A stretch of DNA of 64,000 nucleotides from assembly GCA_019973575.1 (NCBI GenBank), contig BPUI01000002.1, positions 310,001 to 374,000 on the forward strand. The letters are read 5' to 3'. Below the pieces are notes generated by a model. It had not been told where the DNA came from. It made no database searches and saw only the letters and a program-made list of their open reading frames with translations. The position numbers and the translations under genes were made by a program. The DNA comes from Gemmatimonadetes bacterium T265. Its GTDB lineage: Bacteria; Gemmatimonadota; Gemmatimonadetes; Gemmatimonadales; Gemmatimonadaceae. Numbering within the stretch: the first letter of the stretch is position 1; each line of letters opens with the position of its first letter. Shown in pieces: positions 50,988 through 60,832 of the stretch.

Positions 50988-52276
50988 GCGATGAGCATCG
51001 CGGCCGGGTCTTCCATCAACTCCTTGACGCGCACGAGGAAGAGCACCGCCTGCTGCCCGTCGATGAGCCGGTGGTCGTAGGAGAGCGCGACGTACATCAT
51101 CGGGCGGATCACGACCTGGCCGCCGACCGCCACCGGCCGGTCCTGCGTCTTGTGCAGGCCGAGGATGCCGACCTGTGGGTAGTTGATGATCGGCGTCGAG
51201 ATGAGCGAGCCGAAGACGCCGCCGTTCGTGATCGTGAACGTGCCGCCGGTGAGGTCGTCCATCGTGAGCTTGCCGTCGCGGGCGCGCTTGGCGATCGCGA
51301 CGATGTCGCGGCTCACGTCGAGGACGCCCTTGGCCTGCGCGTCCTTGATGTTGGGCACCACGAGGCCGGCGTCGCTCGCGACGGCGATCCCCATGTTGAC
51401 GTAGTTGTGGTAGACGATGCTGTCGCCGTCGATGCTCGCGTTGACGAGCGGGTACTGCTGCAGCGCCATCACCGCGGCCTTGACGAAGAACGGCATGAAG
51501 GAGAGGCGCACGCCCTGCTCCTTCTCGACGCGCTCGCGCACGCGCTCGCGGAGCGCGGTCACGGCGCTCATGTCGATCTCGTTGAACGTCGTGAGGTGCG
51601 CGGTCTGCTGCTGCGAGGCGAGCAGGTTCTCGGCGATGCGGCGCCGGCGCGTCGTCATCTTCTCGCGCGTCTCGCGGGCGCCGTTGCCGTTCGCCGCGGC
51701 GGGGGCGAACACCGGCGCGGGCGCGGGGGCCGGTGCGGGCGGCGGGGGGGCCGGTCGCGGGGACGCGGCCGGTTGCGCGGCGGGCGCCGGCGCGGCGGCG
51801 GGTGTGGCCGCCATCGCGTGCACGACGTCTGGCTTGCTCACGACGCCGCCGCGGCCGGTGCCGGGGACGGTGCCGATGTTCAGCCCCGACTCGGCCGCGA
51901 GGCGCTGCGCGGCGGGCGACGCGCGGACCTCCGCGGCGGGTGCGGCCACAGGGCTCGGCGGCGGCGCCGGGGTCGGCGCCGCGGGGGTGGCCGGCGCGGG
52001 AGTCGGCGCGCTCGGCTGCGCGGTCGTGGCGCCCGCCGCGGCCTTATCGTCGATCTCGCCCAGCTGCTCGTCGACGTTCACGACGTCGCCTTCCTGCTTC
52101 AGCCGCTTCGTGAGCACGCCGGCGCCGAGCGCGGGCACCTCGACGGTGATCTTGTCCGTCTCGAGCTCGATGAGCGTCTCGCCGGCGGAGACCGTGTCGC
52201 CCTCGCCCTTGAGCCAGCGGGAGATCGTCGCCTCGACGATCGATTCGCCGAGCGGCGGCACCTTGATCGCGATCAT
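50984..52276 (-). CDS. sucB: 2-oxoacid dehydrogenase E2 (dihydrolipoyl succinyltransferase-type)
   Basis: A 430-residue E2 acyltransferase. Residues 1-76: lipoyl domain with the lipoyl-Lys motif [11 protein letters not shown]. Then a Pro/Ala-rich hinge, a peripheral subunit-binding domain ([34 protein letters not shown]), a second Pro/Ala hinge, and the catalytic core ([20 protein letters not shown] through [14 protein letters not shown]) with the active-site SYDHRLIDG. The [11 protein letters not shown] lipoyl site and GILGxHK pattern favour the 2-oxoglutarate complex, though other 2-oxoacids are possible. The ATG at 52276 follows from the lipoyl start. The stop overlaps the SDR start by four bases. 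E1 is not in the window. Confidence 0.88.
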   Translation of the reverse strand: MIAIKVPPLGESIVEATISRWLKGEGDTVSAGETLIELETDKITVEVPALGAGVLTKRLKQEGDVVNVDEQLGEIDDKAAAGATTAQPSAPTPAPATPAAPTPAPPPSPVAAPAAEVRASPAAQRLAAESGLNIGTVPGTGRGGVVSKPDVVHAMAATPAAAPAPAAQPAASPRPAPPPPAPAPAPAPVFAPAAANGNGARETREKMTTRRRRIAENLLASQQQTAHLTTFNEIDMSAVTALRERVRERVEKEQGVRLSFMPFFVKAAVMALQQYPLVNASIDGDSIVYHNYVNMGIAVASDAGLVVPNIKDAQAKGVLDVSRDIVAIAKRARDGKLTMDDLTGGTFTITNGGVFGSLISTPIINYPQVGILGLHKTQDRPVAVGGQVVIRPMMYVALSYDHRLIDGQQAVLFLVRVKELMEDPAAMLIA

Positions 52277-52413
52277 TGCAACCCGATTTGGTAGTGAAGG
52301 CGCTCGACGTCGGCTGCGCCCGGAAGCGGCTAGCACCCGCGGGCGCGCGCCGGTAGCGTTCGCGGCGCAATATAGCCGTCGCTCCCGAGCCTCCCGCCGA
52401 GCTTTCCTCTCCG

Positions 52414-53448
52414 TTGCGCGCGCTCACCATCTCCGCCCACGGCGGCCTCGACCAACTCGAGTACCGCGACGACGTCGCCGAACCCGAGATCACCGGTCCG
52501 CACGACGTGCGCGTCCGGATCGAGGCCGCGGCGCTCAACCACCTCGACCTCTTCGCGCTCGGCGGGCTGCCGGGCGTGACGATCACGCCGCCGTGGGTCG
52601 TCGGGTCGGACGGGGCGGGCGTGGTGGAGTCGGTCGGGGCCGCGGTGACGCGCGTGCGCCCGGGCGACGCCGTCGTGATCAACCCGGGGACGAGCTGCGG
52701 TCATTGCGAGTACTGCCTCGCGGGCGAGGAGCCGCTCTGCCCGCGCTACCAGATCTCCGGCGAGCACCGGCCGGGTTTCTGCGCGGAGTACGCGGTCGTG
52801 CCCGAGGCGTGCGTGCACGCGGTGCCCGCGACGATCCCGGCCGCGGAGCGCGCGGCGTTCTCGCTCGCGACGCTCACGGCGTGGCGGATGGTGGTGACGC
52901 GCGCCCAGGTGCGCCCCGCGGACCAGGTGCTCATCTGGGGGATCGGGGGCGGGGTCGCGCTCGCCGCGCTGCAGATCTGCCGTCGCATCGGGGCGGCGAC
53001 GTGGGTGACGAGCGGCAGCGACGAGAAGCTCGATCGCGCGCGGGCGTTGGGCGCGGACCACGTGCTCAACCACCGCACCGAGGACGTCCCGCGCGCGCTG
53101 CGCGCCGCGACGGGCAAGCGCGGCGTGGACGTCGTGGTCGACTCGGTCGGCGAGGCGACGTGGGCCCGCTCGCTCGGTGCGTTAGGCCGGCGCGGGCGGC
53201 TCGTCACGTGCGGCGGCACGTCGGGGCCGATGGTCGAGACCGACGTGCGCCGGCTGTTCTGGAACCAGTGGACGATCATGGGCTCGACGATGGGGACGAA
53301 CGCCGAGTACGACGCGGTCGTCGGCGAGCTGCGCGCGGGGCGGCTCGTGCCGCCGGTCGACTCGGTGTGGCCGCTCGCGGAGGGGCGGCGCGCGTACGAG
53401 CGGCTCGAGAGCGGGCGGCAGTTCGGGAAGGTCGTTGTCCGCGTCTGA
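52414..53448 (+). CDS. Zinc-type alcohol dehydrogenase/quinone reductase (MDR family)
   Basis: A 344-residue medium-chain dehydrogenase/reductase. GroES-like part with [30 protein letters not shown] and a structural zinc lobe with Cys residues ([22 protein letters not shown]). Rossmann part with [22 protein letters not shown] and [24 protein letters not shown]. The catalytic zinc Cys ligand in the first motif is replaced (LNHLD), as in related crotonyl-CoA reductase-like and quinone-reductase-like proteins. The start is a TTG at 52414 ([11 protein letters not shown]). It overlaps the zinc-ribbon gene at its 3' end. Confidence 0.87.
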   Translation: MRALTISAHGGLDQLEYRDDVAEPEITGPHDVRVRIEAAALNHLDLFALGGLPGVTITPPWVVGSDGAGVVESVGAAVTRVRPGDAVVINPGTSCGHCEYCLAGEEPLCPRYQISGEHRPGFCAEYAVVPEACVHAVPATIPAAERAAFSLATLTAWRMVVTRAQVRPADQVLIWGIGGGVALAALQICRRIGAATWVTSGSDEKLDRARALGADHVLNHRTEDVPRALRAATGKRGVDVVVDSVGEATWARSLGALGRRGRLVTCGGTSGPMVETDVRRLFWNQWTIMGSTMGTNAEYDAVVGELRAGRLVPPVDSVWPLAEGRRAYERLESGRQFGKVVVRV

Positions 53449-53737
53449 CGACGCGCCGGCCGAGCGGGCGGCGCCCGGTGAGGCCGCGGCGGACTCCGCG
53501 GCGGACTCCGCGGCGGACTCCGCGGCGGCGTACGCGCCGGCGGAGCAGCGCGCGCTGCGCGACGCGGTGGCGGCGGGCGCGGCGCCGGTGTGCCCGCGCG
53601 ACGGGACCGCGATGACGCGGCGGCCGGTCGGGGGCGGGTCGTTCGGGCTCGGCTACTCGCGGCGGCGCGAGTGGCTGATCTGCCCCGCGTGCCGGCGGAG
53701 CGCCTTGTTCGACGTGAAGCGGGGGACGCGGAACTGA
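53435..53737 (+). CDS. Small zinc-ribbon protein with ADSA repeats
   Basis: A 100-residue protein with four Cys in two pairs (VCPRDGTAM and ICPACRRSALF), forming a zinc ribbon. The N-terminal part carries a direct repeat (AADSAADSAADSAA) encoded by three exact 12-base tandem copies at 53486-53521. The TTG at 53435 lies within the 3' end of the dehydrogenase gene, overlapping it by 14 bases. Function unknown; zinc-ribbon peptides of this type often accompany membrane proteins. Confidence 0.6.
   Translation: MSASDDAPAERAAPGEAAADSAADSAADSAAAYAPAEQRALRDAVAAGAAPVCPRDGTAMTRRPVGGGSFGLGYSRRREWLICPACRRSALFDVKRGTRN
53486..53521 (+). repeat. Three tandem copies of a 12-base unit
   Basis: GCGGCGGACTCC repeats three times head to tail and encodes the Ala-Ala-Asp-Ser units of the zinc-ribbon protein. 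The unit keeps the reading frame, so slippage would change length without breaking the gene. Confidence 0.8.
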
Positions 53738-53751
53738 GTATTTTCGCGGGC

Positions 53752-54585
53752 ATGGACCTGCTCCAGCCCACCGCCGCCCCCGCCGCGGACTTCGGCGGCC
53801 GCCTGCAGGACAGCGTCGCGCAGCTCGGCACGCTCGTGCCCAACCTGCTCGCCGCGCTCGTCATCCTCTTCGCCGGCTACCTGCTGGCGAAGCTGATCCA
53901 GCGCGGCGTGCACCGCGTGCTCGTGCGCGTGCGGCTGAACGACGCGCTCGCGCGCGGCGGCGTGACGACGGCGGTCGAGCGCTCGGGCGCGGGGGTGAAC
54001 CCGGCGCGCCTGCTCGCCAACCTGGTGTTCTGGTGCGTGATGTTCGCGGTGCTCCTCGTCGCGGCGAACGCGTTAGGCCTCAAGTCGCTCGCCGACGTCT
54101 TCGCGGAGCTCGTCGGCTACATCCCGAGCGTGATCGCGGCGGTGGTGATCGTCATCGCCGGGATCCTGCTGGGCGGCTTCGTCGAGGGGCTGATCCGCGC
54201 CTCGGCGGGGACGATCCACGGCGGGCCGACGCTCGCGCGGGTGGCGCGGGTGGGCGTGGTGGTGATCGCGGTGTTCATGGCGCTGCAGGAGTTAGGCGTC
54301 GCGACCGAGATCGTAACGACGGCGTTCGCGATCCTCTTCGGGGCGGTGGCGCTCGCGCTCGCGCTGTCGTTCGGGCTGGGGAACCGCGAGCTCGCGGGCG
54401 AGGTGACGCGCGAGTGGTACGTGCGCTACCGCGCGGAGCGGGCGGCGATCGACCGCGAGCAGGCGCTGGAGGCGGCGGAGGACGAGGCGGAGCTGGCGCG
54501 GCCGGTGGCCTTCCGGCGGGCGCCGCGCGGGGGCGCGGCGCCCGCCGCGGCCCCGCCGAACGTCTCGCCGACGGCGCCGGAGTGA
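53752..54585 (+). CDS. Mechanosensitive ion channel-like membrane protein
   Basis: A 277-residue integral membrane protein of the conserved TM-helix/MscS-like group (PF05552-type). Four to five helices: LVPNLLAALVILFAGYLLAKLI, LLANLVFWCVMFAVLLVAANALGL, VGYIPSVIAAVVIVIAGILLGGFVEGLI, VARVGVVVIAVFMALQELGV and ATEIVTTAFAILFGAVALALALSFGLG, followed by a charged cytoplasmic tail (NRELAGEVTREWYVRYRAERAAIDREQALEAAEDEAELARP). Family members are thought to relieve turgor, and smaller members form inner-membrane assemblies. The ATG at 53752 lies 14 bases after the zinc-ribbon stop, likely one transcript. Confidence 0.82.
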   Translation: MDLLQPTAAPAADFGGRLQDSVAQLGTLVPNLLAALVILFAGYLLAKLIQRGVHRVLVRVRLNDALARGGVTTAVERSGAGVNPARLLANLVFWCVMFAVLLVAANALGLKSLADVFAELVGYIPSVIAAVVIVIAGILLGGFVEGLIRASAGTIHGGPTLARVARVGVVVIAVFMALQELGVATEIVTTAFAILFGAVALALALSFGLGNRELAGEVTREWYVRYRAERAAIDREQALEAAEDEAELARPVAFRRAPRGGAAPAAAPPNVSPTAPE

Positions 54586-54753
54586 GGACGCCGGGATTCC
54601 CACACGCCGCGGCGCGAGACGCCCGGCCGGCCATCTTGTTGGCACGGGCCGCTCGGCCGGCATAGGTTCGCCCGAGACGTACGGCGGCCGCAGCCGCGGT
54701 AGCTGCGCGGCCGTCCAGTCTCCGACGTCCCACCGCGCCCGCGAGCCTCCCCC

Positions 54754-55377
54754 ATGACCGAGATCCGCTCGTCCGACAACCGCCGCGACCTGTCCACGAA
54801 CAGCGGGTTCCAGTTCGAGTTCTACTGCGAGCGGTGCGGCGAATCGTGGCGCTCGCCCTTTGACCGCTACGCCGCCGGCACGCTCGACGGCGTGCTCGGC
54901 GCAGCCGACGGCCTGCTCGGCGGGTTCTTGGGCGGGGCGCGCAACCTCGTGAACGAGCTATCGACCGCCGGCTACTCCAAGGCCAAGGACGCCGCGCTCG
55001 AGCGCGCGGTCGAGACCGCGCGCGGTCACTTCCACCGCTGCCCGCGCTGCTCGAACAACTTCTGCGACGATTGCTGGAACGCGGACGAGGGGACGTGCAT
55101 CTCGTGCGTGCCGCGCCTCGAGGCCGAGGTCGCGGCGATCACGCGCGACGCGAAGCTCGTGAAGGCGCGCGAGGTCGCGGCCGAGCGCGCGACGGTGAGC
55201 GAGGCGGAACTGCGGGAACGCGTCGTCACGTGCCCGTCGTGCCACGCGCCGGTCGGGCAGGGCAAGTTCTGCCCCGAGTGCGGGACGCCGGTGTCGCTCA
55301 CGCGCGCTTGCGGGGCCTGCGGCGCCGCCGTACCGCGTACGGCCAAGTTCTGCCCGGAGTGCGGGTCGAAGGCGTAG
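54754..55377 (+). CDS. Zinc-ribbon protein with glycine-rich linker
   Basis: A 207-residue protein. An N-terminal Cys pair (FEFYCERCGESW) and CPRCSNNFCDDCWNADEGTCISC form a treble-clef zinc site; the C-terminus has double zinc ribbons (CPSCHAPVGQGKFCPECGTPV and CGACGAAVPRTAKFCPECGSKA). Between them lies a Gly-rich hydrophobic stretch (GVLGAADGLLGGFLGGARNLVNE). No catalytic residues are seen. Such proteins often act as adaptor or membrane-associated proteins in GC-rich bacteria. The ATG at 54754 is preceded by AGCCTCCCCC. Confidence 0.7.
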   Translation: MTEIRSSDNRRDLSTNSGFQFEFYCERCGESWRSPFDRYAAGTLDGVLGAADGLLGGFLGGARNLVNELSTAGYSKAKDAALERAVETARGHFHRCPRCSNNFCDDCWNADEGTCISCVPRLEAEVAAITRDAKLVKAREVAAERATVSEAELRERVVTCPSCHAPVGQGKFCPECGTPVSLTRACGACGAAVPRTAKFCPECGSKA

Positions 55378-55417
55378 CCGCCTCACCTGTTCGTCGCCGC
55401 GGCCCCGGTGTCGGCGT

Positions 55418-56768
55418 CTAACGCCGTGCGACTGTCGACGCCGACGCCGCCGGAGTAAGGAGGAGCGCCGCCGTACGACCGGTCGAGCGGTCGACGCCGT
55501 GGGCGGCGATCTGGCCCGACCCGTTCACGGCGGCGAGGGAGTCGATCGTCCACGACGTCCCGGCGGTCTGGACCCGCGTCGTGCGGCCCGTCGCCGGGCG
55601 CCAGAGGTAGATCGCGCCCGTCGGGTCGAGCGACGCGACGATCTGGCCCGTGCGACTCAGGTGGACGGCCCTGCTCGCGCCGACCAGGCGGTCGAGCCAG
55701 CGACTCGTGCCGCCGCTCGGCGGCACCCAGACGAGATTGCCGCAGTAGCTGGCGATCAGGTTGGCCGACTCGTCCAAGTCCACGGGCACGAACGTCGAGT
55801 AGCGGCCGATGCCGCGGTCGCAGTCGGACGCGGCGAGGGTGTTGGGAAGATCGGCCGGTGTGAACCCGTGTGGAACGAGGTAGGTGGACCAGTAGAGACC
55901 GGATGCGTCCGTAACCGCCTCGACGGACTGCCCCGCGTTGTTCAGAGCGACGAGCTGGCCCGCGGTGCTGTCCACCCGGACGCCCCGCGTGACGTCGAAC
56001 GTGAGAGATTTGTAGCCATAGGCGTCATAGGAATACGATCTCGCGACGGCCAGGCGCGTGTCGGAAAGGTCGGCGCCGATCCCGCAGCACGACGGGACGG
56101 ACACGGTGCCGCCGTCACTCGTCGAGTACGTGTACGCCATGAGGCCGAGGTCGAGCGTCGCGCCGTCCGCGCGCCGGACGCGCACGTACGGGCCCGACTG
56201 GCCGAAGACATTCGGCGGATGGTACTGCAGTAGCACGCCGCCCGCGGTGTTCGTCCGCGTCGCCGTGCCCGAGCACCCAACCGGCTACGGTGCCGCTGGC
56301 GTGCACGAAAGACGTCCCGCTGCCATTCCCCGAGTCGGGGAGCGGCGTGACCGTGTACGCCTCGCCCGGGAGCCGGACGGTCCACGCGGCGGAGGCGCCG
56401 AGCGCCCGGCCGGACGAGTCGACGCCGACGACGGAGACGGTGTGGCGTCCGGGGCCGGGGAGGGGGACGACGCTCCAGAAGTGCGACCCGCCGCCGTTAC
56501 AACACAACGTCGTCGCGGTAATCGGCTGCACGTTCGGCCCGGAGTCGACGTAGACGCTAACCCCGGTCAGGTACCCGCTGTCGCTCCGCGCCACCGTTAG
56601 GCCAACCGCGAGTTGCCCGAGCGAATCGCTCGGCGGGGTCTCGAGCGCGAGGACGAGGTGCGGGCGGCGGGAGGCGGGCCCGGTCGCGTCGCCGCAGGCC
56701 GCGGCGAGCGCGAGCCAGGCACCGGCACAGCAGCCGGCCACGCGCAGGGGAGGGTGTGTGCGGCGCAT
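55418..56768 (-). pseudogene. HAF-repeat-like lipoprotein gene with one frameshift
   Basis: The first part (from the ATG at 56768) has a type II signal ending LALAAAC and an Ig-like region (LVLALETPPSDSLG, SHFWSVVPLPGPGRHTVSVVGVDSSG) down to SGTVAGWVLG. The rest (from about 56265 to 55418) is in another frame and reads GTATRTNTAGGVLLQYHPPN, ARSYSYDAYGYKSLTFDVTRG, LVALNNAGQSVEAVTDASGL, YLWRPATGRTTRVQTAGTSW and AAVNGSGQIAAHGVDRSTGR, matching HAF-type repeats of extracellular proteins. A single extra G in the GGG run at about 56266-56272 explains the shift; removing it joins the frames smoothly. A surface protein of unknown role, or an assembly error. Confidence 0.7.
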
Positions 56769-57048
56769 CAGGGTCCGAAGTCGGCGGCGGTCCGGCCGGT
56801 ATACCCGCGCGCCCGGCCCACCGTCACCGGCGGTCCGCCGTGCGTCGCGTGGCAGCGTCCCACCCCGCGGCGGCGGGGGCACCTTTGGCACGCCCGAGAA
56901 CAATCACCCCGCAGCGGGGTAAGTTTATATGCCGCATCGATTTGCCTTCGGTGTACCGGAGTCGCCGAGCCCGCCGGAATCGGCTACATTCCAGGGCTGC
57001 GCCGGCGCGCAAGCGCGCGCGCACTCCCTCGTTCCCGTCGTCCCCGCC
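56769..57048. promoter_or_regulatory. Upstream region of gyrA
   Basis: About 280 bases between a divergent lipoprotein gene and gyrA. Two AT-richer patches could serve as -10 elements: GGTAAGTTTATATGCC near 56919-56934 and CGGCTACATTCC near 56987. The latter resembles CGGCTACATTCG before the threonine dehydratase gene (near 59714). Neither can be confirmed by eye. Confidence 0.35.
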
Positions 57049-59598
57049 ATGACCGCACCCAACGCCCGCGAACGCATCCTCCCCCGTCTCATCGACGAGG
57101 AGATCAAGGAGTCGTTCATCAACTACTCGATGAGCGTCATCGTCTCGCGCGCCCTCCCGGACGTGCGCGACGGGCTCAAGCCGGTGCAGCGGCGCGTGCT
57201 CCACGCGATGAACGAGATCGGCCTCGTCCCCGGCCGCCCCTACAAGAAGAGCGCGACCGTCGTCGGCGACGTGCTCGGCAAGTACCACCCGCACGGCGAC
57301 AGCTCCGTCTACGACGCGCTCGTGCGCATGGTGCAGGAGTTCTCCCTGCGCTACCCGCTCGTCGACGGGCAGGGGAACTTCGGCTCGGTCGACGGCGACC
57401 CCGCGGCGGCCTACCGGTACACCGAGGCCAAGCTCACGCGGATCGCGACCGAGCTGCTCGCGGACATCGAGAAGAACACGGTCAACTTCGCGCCCAACTT
57501 CGACGACCGGCTCACCGAGCCGACCGTGCTGCCGGCGGCGGTGCCAAACCTGCTCGTCAATGGGTCGTCGGGGATCGCGGTCGGGATGGCGACCAACATC
57601 CCGCCGCACAACCTGCGCGAGGTGGTCGCCGCGCTGCACGCGCTCATCGACGACCCCGAGCTCTCGACCGACACGCTGCGGAAGCACGTCCGCGGGCCTG
57701 ACTTCCCGACCGGGGCCTACATCTACGGGCGCCAGGGCATCCGGGACTACATCGAGACCGGGCGCGGCAAGGTCATCATGCGCGCGCGCGCCGTCATCGA
57801 AGAGAAGGAGAGCGCGAACAAGTCGCAGATCGTCGTCACCGAGCTGCCCTACCAGGTCAACAAGGCGAGCCTCGTCAAGCAGATCGCCGAGCTGCACCGC
57901 GAGGGCAAGGTCGAGGGCATCTCGGCGCTGCGCGACGAGAGCGACCGCGACGGCATGCGCATCGTCATCGAGCTGAAGCGCGACGCCATCCCGCGCGTCG
58001 TGCTGAACCAGCTCTACAAGCACTCGACGATGCAGGCGACGTTCGGCGTGATCATGCTCGCGCTCGTCCCCGACACGCAGACGGGGCGGCTCGTGCCGAA
58101 GGTCATGCCGGTGAAGACCGTCCTCGAGCACTTCGTCTCGCACCGGCACGAAGTCATCGTGCGGCGCACGCAGTTCGAGCTCGACAAGGCCGTCGACCGC
58201 GAGCACATCCTCGAGGGGCTCAAGATCGCCGTCGACAACATCGACGCGGTGATCAAGATCATCCGGGGCGCGGCCGACACGCCGGTCGCGAGCGCGCAGC
58301 TGCAGCGCCGCTTCAAGCTCTCCGAGAAGCAGGCCGAGGCGATCCTCAACCTGCGCCTCGCCCGGCTCACCGGGCTCGCGATCGAAGAGTTGGAAGAGGA
58401 GCTGCGCGGCGTGCGCGCGACGATCGCCGACCTGCGCGACATCCTCGCGAGCCGGCCGCGCCGCATGCGCATCATGAAGGAGGAGCTCGGCGAGATCGCC
58501 GCGAAGTACGGCGACGAGCGCCGCAGCGAGATCATCGCCGACGAGGGCGAGTTCTCGATCGAGGACCTGATCGCCGAGGAGGACATGGTCGTGACCATCT
58601 CCCACTCGGGGTACATCAAGCGCACGCCCGTCAGCACCTACCGCAAGCAGCGCCGCGGCGGCCGCGGCCTGAGCGGGCAGGACCTCAAGGACCTCGACTT
58701 CATCGAGCGGCTCTTCATCGCGAGCACGCACGACTACATCATGATCTTCACGGACGACGGGCGCTGCTACTGGCTCAAGGTCCACGAGATCCCCGCCGCG
58801 GGCCGCGCGACGCGCGGCAAGCCGATCGTCAACCTCATTAACGTCGGCCCCGAGACGAAGATCCGCTCGATGGTCGCGGTGCGCGAGTTCCGCGAGGACC
58901 AGTACCTCTTCTTCGCGACCCGCAACGGGACCGTGAAGAAGACCGCGCTCTCCGAGTACGGCAACGTGCGCGCGGCGGGCGTCAAGGCGGTGAAGATCGA
59001 GGACGGCGACGAGCTGATCGACGTGCAGATCACGAGCGGCGCGAACGACGTCGTGCTCGCGACCAAGCACGGGCTGTCGATCCGCTTCCCGGAGAACGAG
59101 GTGCGCGACATGGGGCGCGACACCACCGGCGTGAAGGGGATCACGCTCCGCCCCGAGGACAAGGTCGTCTCGCTCGTCGTCGTGCGCCGCGGCGACGCGA
59201 CCCTCCTCGTCACCACGACGAAGGGGATGGGCAAGGTCACCGACCTCTCCGAGTACCGCGTGCAGGGGCGCGGCGGGAAGGGCATCCTCACCCTCAACCG
59301 CACCGAGCGCACGGGCAACATCGTCGCGACGATGGAGGTCATGCAGGACGAGGAGATCATGCTGATCACGAAGAACGGCGTCGTGATCCGCTCGGGCGTC
59401 AACGAGGTGCGCAACACGGGGCGCAACGCGCAGGGCGTGAACCTCGTGCGGCTCGACGCGAACGACGAACTGTGCGCCGTGGCCCGCGTGGTCTCGGAGA
59501 AGGAGGAGGAGGGCGAGGCGCTCGCGGACGATCCGCTCGTCCCCGACGGCCTCGACGACGAGGACGGCGTGGGGGCGAACGGCGCCGGCCCGGCATAA
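57049..59598 (+). CDS. gyrA: DNA gyrase subunit A
   Basis: A 849-residue type IIA topoisomerase breakage-reunion subunit. The quinolone-resistance region reads [18 protein letters not shown] with Ser85 and Asp89 at the positions of E. coli Ser83 and Asp87, the sensitive-type residues. The catalytic Tyr124 lies in AYRYTEAKL. The GyrA box QRRGGRG (residues 534-540), needed for DNA wrapping and specific to gyrase, separates it from ParC. The six-bladed C-terminal beta-pinwheel follows (for example [42 protein letters not shown]) with an acidic tail. It starts at the ATG at 57049. gyrB is not in the window. Confidence 0.97.
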   Translation: MTAPNARERILPRLIDEEIKESFINYSMSVIVSRALPDVRDGLKPVQRRVLHAMNEIGLVPGRPYKKSATVVGDVLGKYHPHGDSSVYDALVRMVQEFSLRYPLVDGQGNFGSVDGDPAAAYRYTEAKLTRIATELLADIEKNTVNFAPNFDDRLTEPTVLPAAVPNLLVNGSSGIAVGMATNIPPHNLREVVAALHALIDDPELSTDTLRKHVRGPDFPTGAYIYGRQGIRDYIETGRGKVIMRARAVIEEKESANKSQIVVTELPYQVNKASLVKQIAELHREGKVEGISALRDESDRDGMRIVIELKRDAIPRVVLNQLYKHSTMQATFGVIMLALVPDTQTGRLVPKVMPVKTVLEHFVSHRHEVIVRRTQFELDKAVDREHILEGLKIAVDNIDAVIKIIRGAADTPVASAQLQRRFKLSEKQAEAILNLRLARLTGLAIEELEEELRGVRATIADLRDILASRPRRMRIMKEELGEIAAKYGDERRSEIIADEGEFSIEDLIAEEDMVVTISHSGYIKRTPVSTYRKQRRGGRGLSGQDLKDLDFIERLFIASTHDYIMIFTDDGRCYWLKVHEIPAAGRATRGKPIVNLINVGPETKIRSMVAVREFREDQYLFFATRNGTVKKTALSEYGNVRAAGVKAVKIEDGDELIDVQITSGANDVVLATKHGLSIRFPENEVRDMGRDTTGVKGITLRPEDKVVSLVVVRRGDATLLVTTTKGMGKVTDLSEYRVQGRGGKGILTLNRTERTGNIVATMEVMQDEEIMLITKNGVVIRSGVNEVRNTGRNAQGVNLVRLDANDELCAVARVVSEKEEEGEALADDPLVPDGLDDEDGVGANGAGPA

Positions 59599-59671
59599 CC
59601 GGTCCGAGCTGCCCCGCCCGTCGCGGGCGCCCTTCACAGGTGCCTGCAACGGGCGCGCTGCACGAGGACAC

Positions 59672-59714
59672 AGCCGAGCCCGGGACGAGCGTTGCTCTCG
59701 CCCCGGGCTCGGCT
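59672..59714. terminator. 13-bp inverted repeat between gyrA and ilvA
   Basis: AGCCGAGCCCGGG at 59672-59684 pairs exactly with CCCGGGCTCGGCT at 59702-59714 with a 17-base loop. It lies 74 bases past the gyrA stop. The right arm ends at a likely -10 element for the next gene, so the stem may terminate gyrA transcripts or influence the next promoter. Confidence 0.55.
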
Positions 59715-59719
59715 ACATT
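59692..59719 (+). promoter_or_regulatory. Putative sigma-70 promoter of the threonine dehydratase gene
   Basis: TTGCTC (59692-59697) and TACATT (59714-59719) are separated by 16 bases, reasonable -35 and -10 hexamers. The likely mRNA would start about 66 bases before the ATG at 59792. The match is by eye only. Confidence 0.4.
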
Positions 59720-59791
59720 CGATCTCCTGGCGTTTATGGGCGGACCGTCATGGACGGGTACGGGTGATCTTGCTCGCCTGAAGCCAGCGGC

Positions 59792-60832
59792 ATGGCAGTC
59801 GCGCCTGCGCCCCCCACCGTGTCCTCGCCCTCCTCCTCACCGCCGGCCCTCGTCTCGCTCGACGCACTCCGGGCGGCACAGCAGCGACTCCGGGGCGTGG
59901 CCGTCCGCACGCCCCTGCTGCCGGCGGAGGACGCGCTCCCGGCGGAACGGCTGCCCGCGGACCCAGCCGCACGCGTGTGGGTGAAGCCCGAGACGCTCCA
60001 GCGCGGCGGGGCCTTCAAGCTGCGCGGCGCGTACAATTTCCTCGCCGCACTCGACCCCGCGGACCGCGCCCGCGGCGTCGTCGCGCCGTCGTCGGGCAAC
60101 CACGCGCAGGCGGTCGCGCTCGCCGCGCAGCTCTTCGGCGTCCCCGCGACGGTGGTGATGCCGGCCAACGCGCCGGAGGCCAAGCGCCGCGGGGCCGAAC
60201 GCCTCGGCGCGCGGGTCGTCCTCGTCGGGCCGAGTAGCGACGAGCGCGCGGCGCGCGCGGCCGAGATCGTCGCCGCGACGGGCGCGGTGCTCGTGCCGCC
60301 GTACGACCACCCGGACATCGTCGCGGGGCAGGGGACGATCGGGCTCGAGATCGCCGAGGAGTTGCCGGACGTGCGCCTCGTACTCGTGTCTGTGGGCGGC
60401 GGCGGGCTGCTCGCCGGGGTCGCGACCGCGGTGAAGGCGCTCGCGCCGCGGGCGCGTGTCGTCGGTGTCGAACCGGCCGCGACGCCCAAGCTCTCGCGCG
60501 CGCGCGCGGCGGGCCGCCCGGTCACGCTGCCGTACGCGGGCGGGATGGCCGACGGGCTGCTGACGACGAGCGTGGGGGCGCTGCCGTTCGCGCACCACGA
60601 CGCGTATGTGGACGAGGTGGTCGCGGTCTCCGACGACGCGCTCCCGAGCACGATGCGGGTGCTGCTCGACCGCCTCAAGCTGGTGGTCGAGCCGAGCGGC
60701 GCGGTGACGCTCGCCGCGCTGCGCCTGGGGCTCGTCGCGCCCGCCGCGGACGGCGACACGGTGTGCGTGCTGAGCGGCGGCAACATCGAGTGGGACGGCC
60801 TCGCCGACGTCCTCGGCGGCCACGGTGCTTGA
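59792..60832 (+). CDS. Threonine/serine dehydratase (PLP fold type II)
   Basis: A 346-residue PLP enzyme of the threonine ammonia-lyase group; it lacks the C-terminal ACT regulatory domain, so it resembles the catabolic TdcB or serine racemase type more than the biosynthetic IlvA. The PLP-Lys is Lys76 in GGAFKLRGA, the substrate loop is SSGNHAQAVA, the phosphate-binding glycines are VSVGGGGLLAG and the C-terminal residue near PLP is CVLSGGNIEW. The product would be 2-oxobutyrate from threonine or pyruvate from serine. It starts at ATG 59792 and its 3' end is overlapped by 8 bases by the GGDEF gene. Confidence 0.88.
   Translation: MAVAPAPPTVSSPSSSPPALVSLDALRAAQQRLRGVAVRTPLLPAEDALPAERLPADPAARVWVKPETLQRGGAFKLRGAYNFLAALDPADRARGVVAPSSGNHAQAVALAAQLFGVPATVVMPANAPEAKRRGAERLGARVVLVGPSSDERAARAAEIVAATGAVLVPPYDHPDIVAGQGTIGLEIAEELPDVRLVLVSVGGGGLLAGVATAVKALAPRARVVGVEPAATPKLSRARAAGRPVTLPYAGGMADGLLTTSVGALPFAHHDAYVDEVVAVSDDALPSTMRVLLDRLKLVVEPSGAVTLAALRLGLVAPAADGDTVCVLSGGNIEWDGLADVLGGHGA

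Noticed and set aside
53486-53521. Tandem 12-base repeats considered as a CRISPR-like or VNTR locus
   Set aside because: Only three copies lie head to tail without spacers inside a small gene; treated as a coding repeat.
56824-59649. A long open frame of about 940 codons antisense to gyrA
   Set aside because: It mirrors gyrA codon structure in very GC-rich DNA and contains runs of Arg, Asp, His and Val with no domain; gyrA itself is unmistakable.
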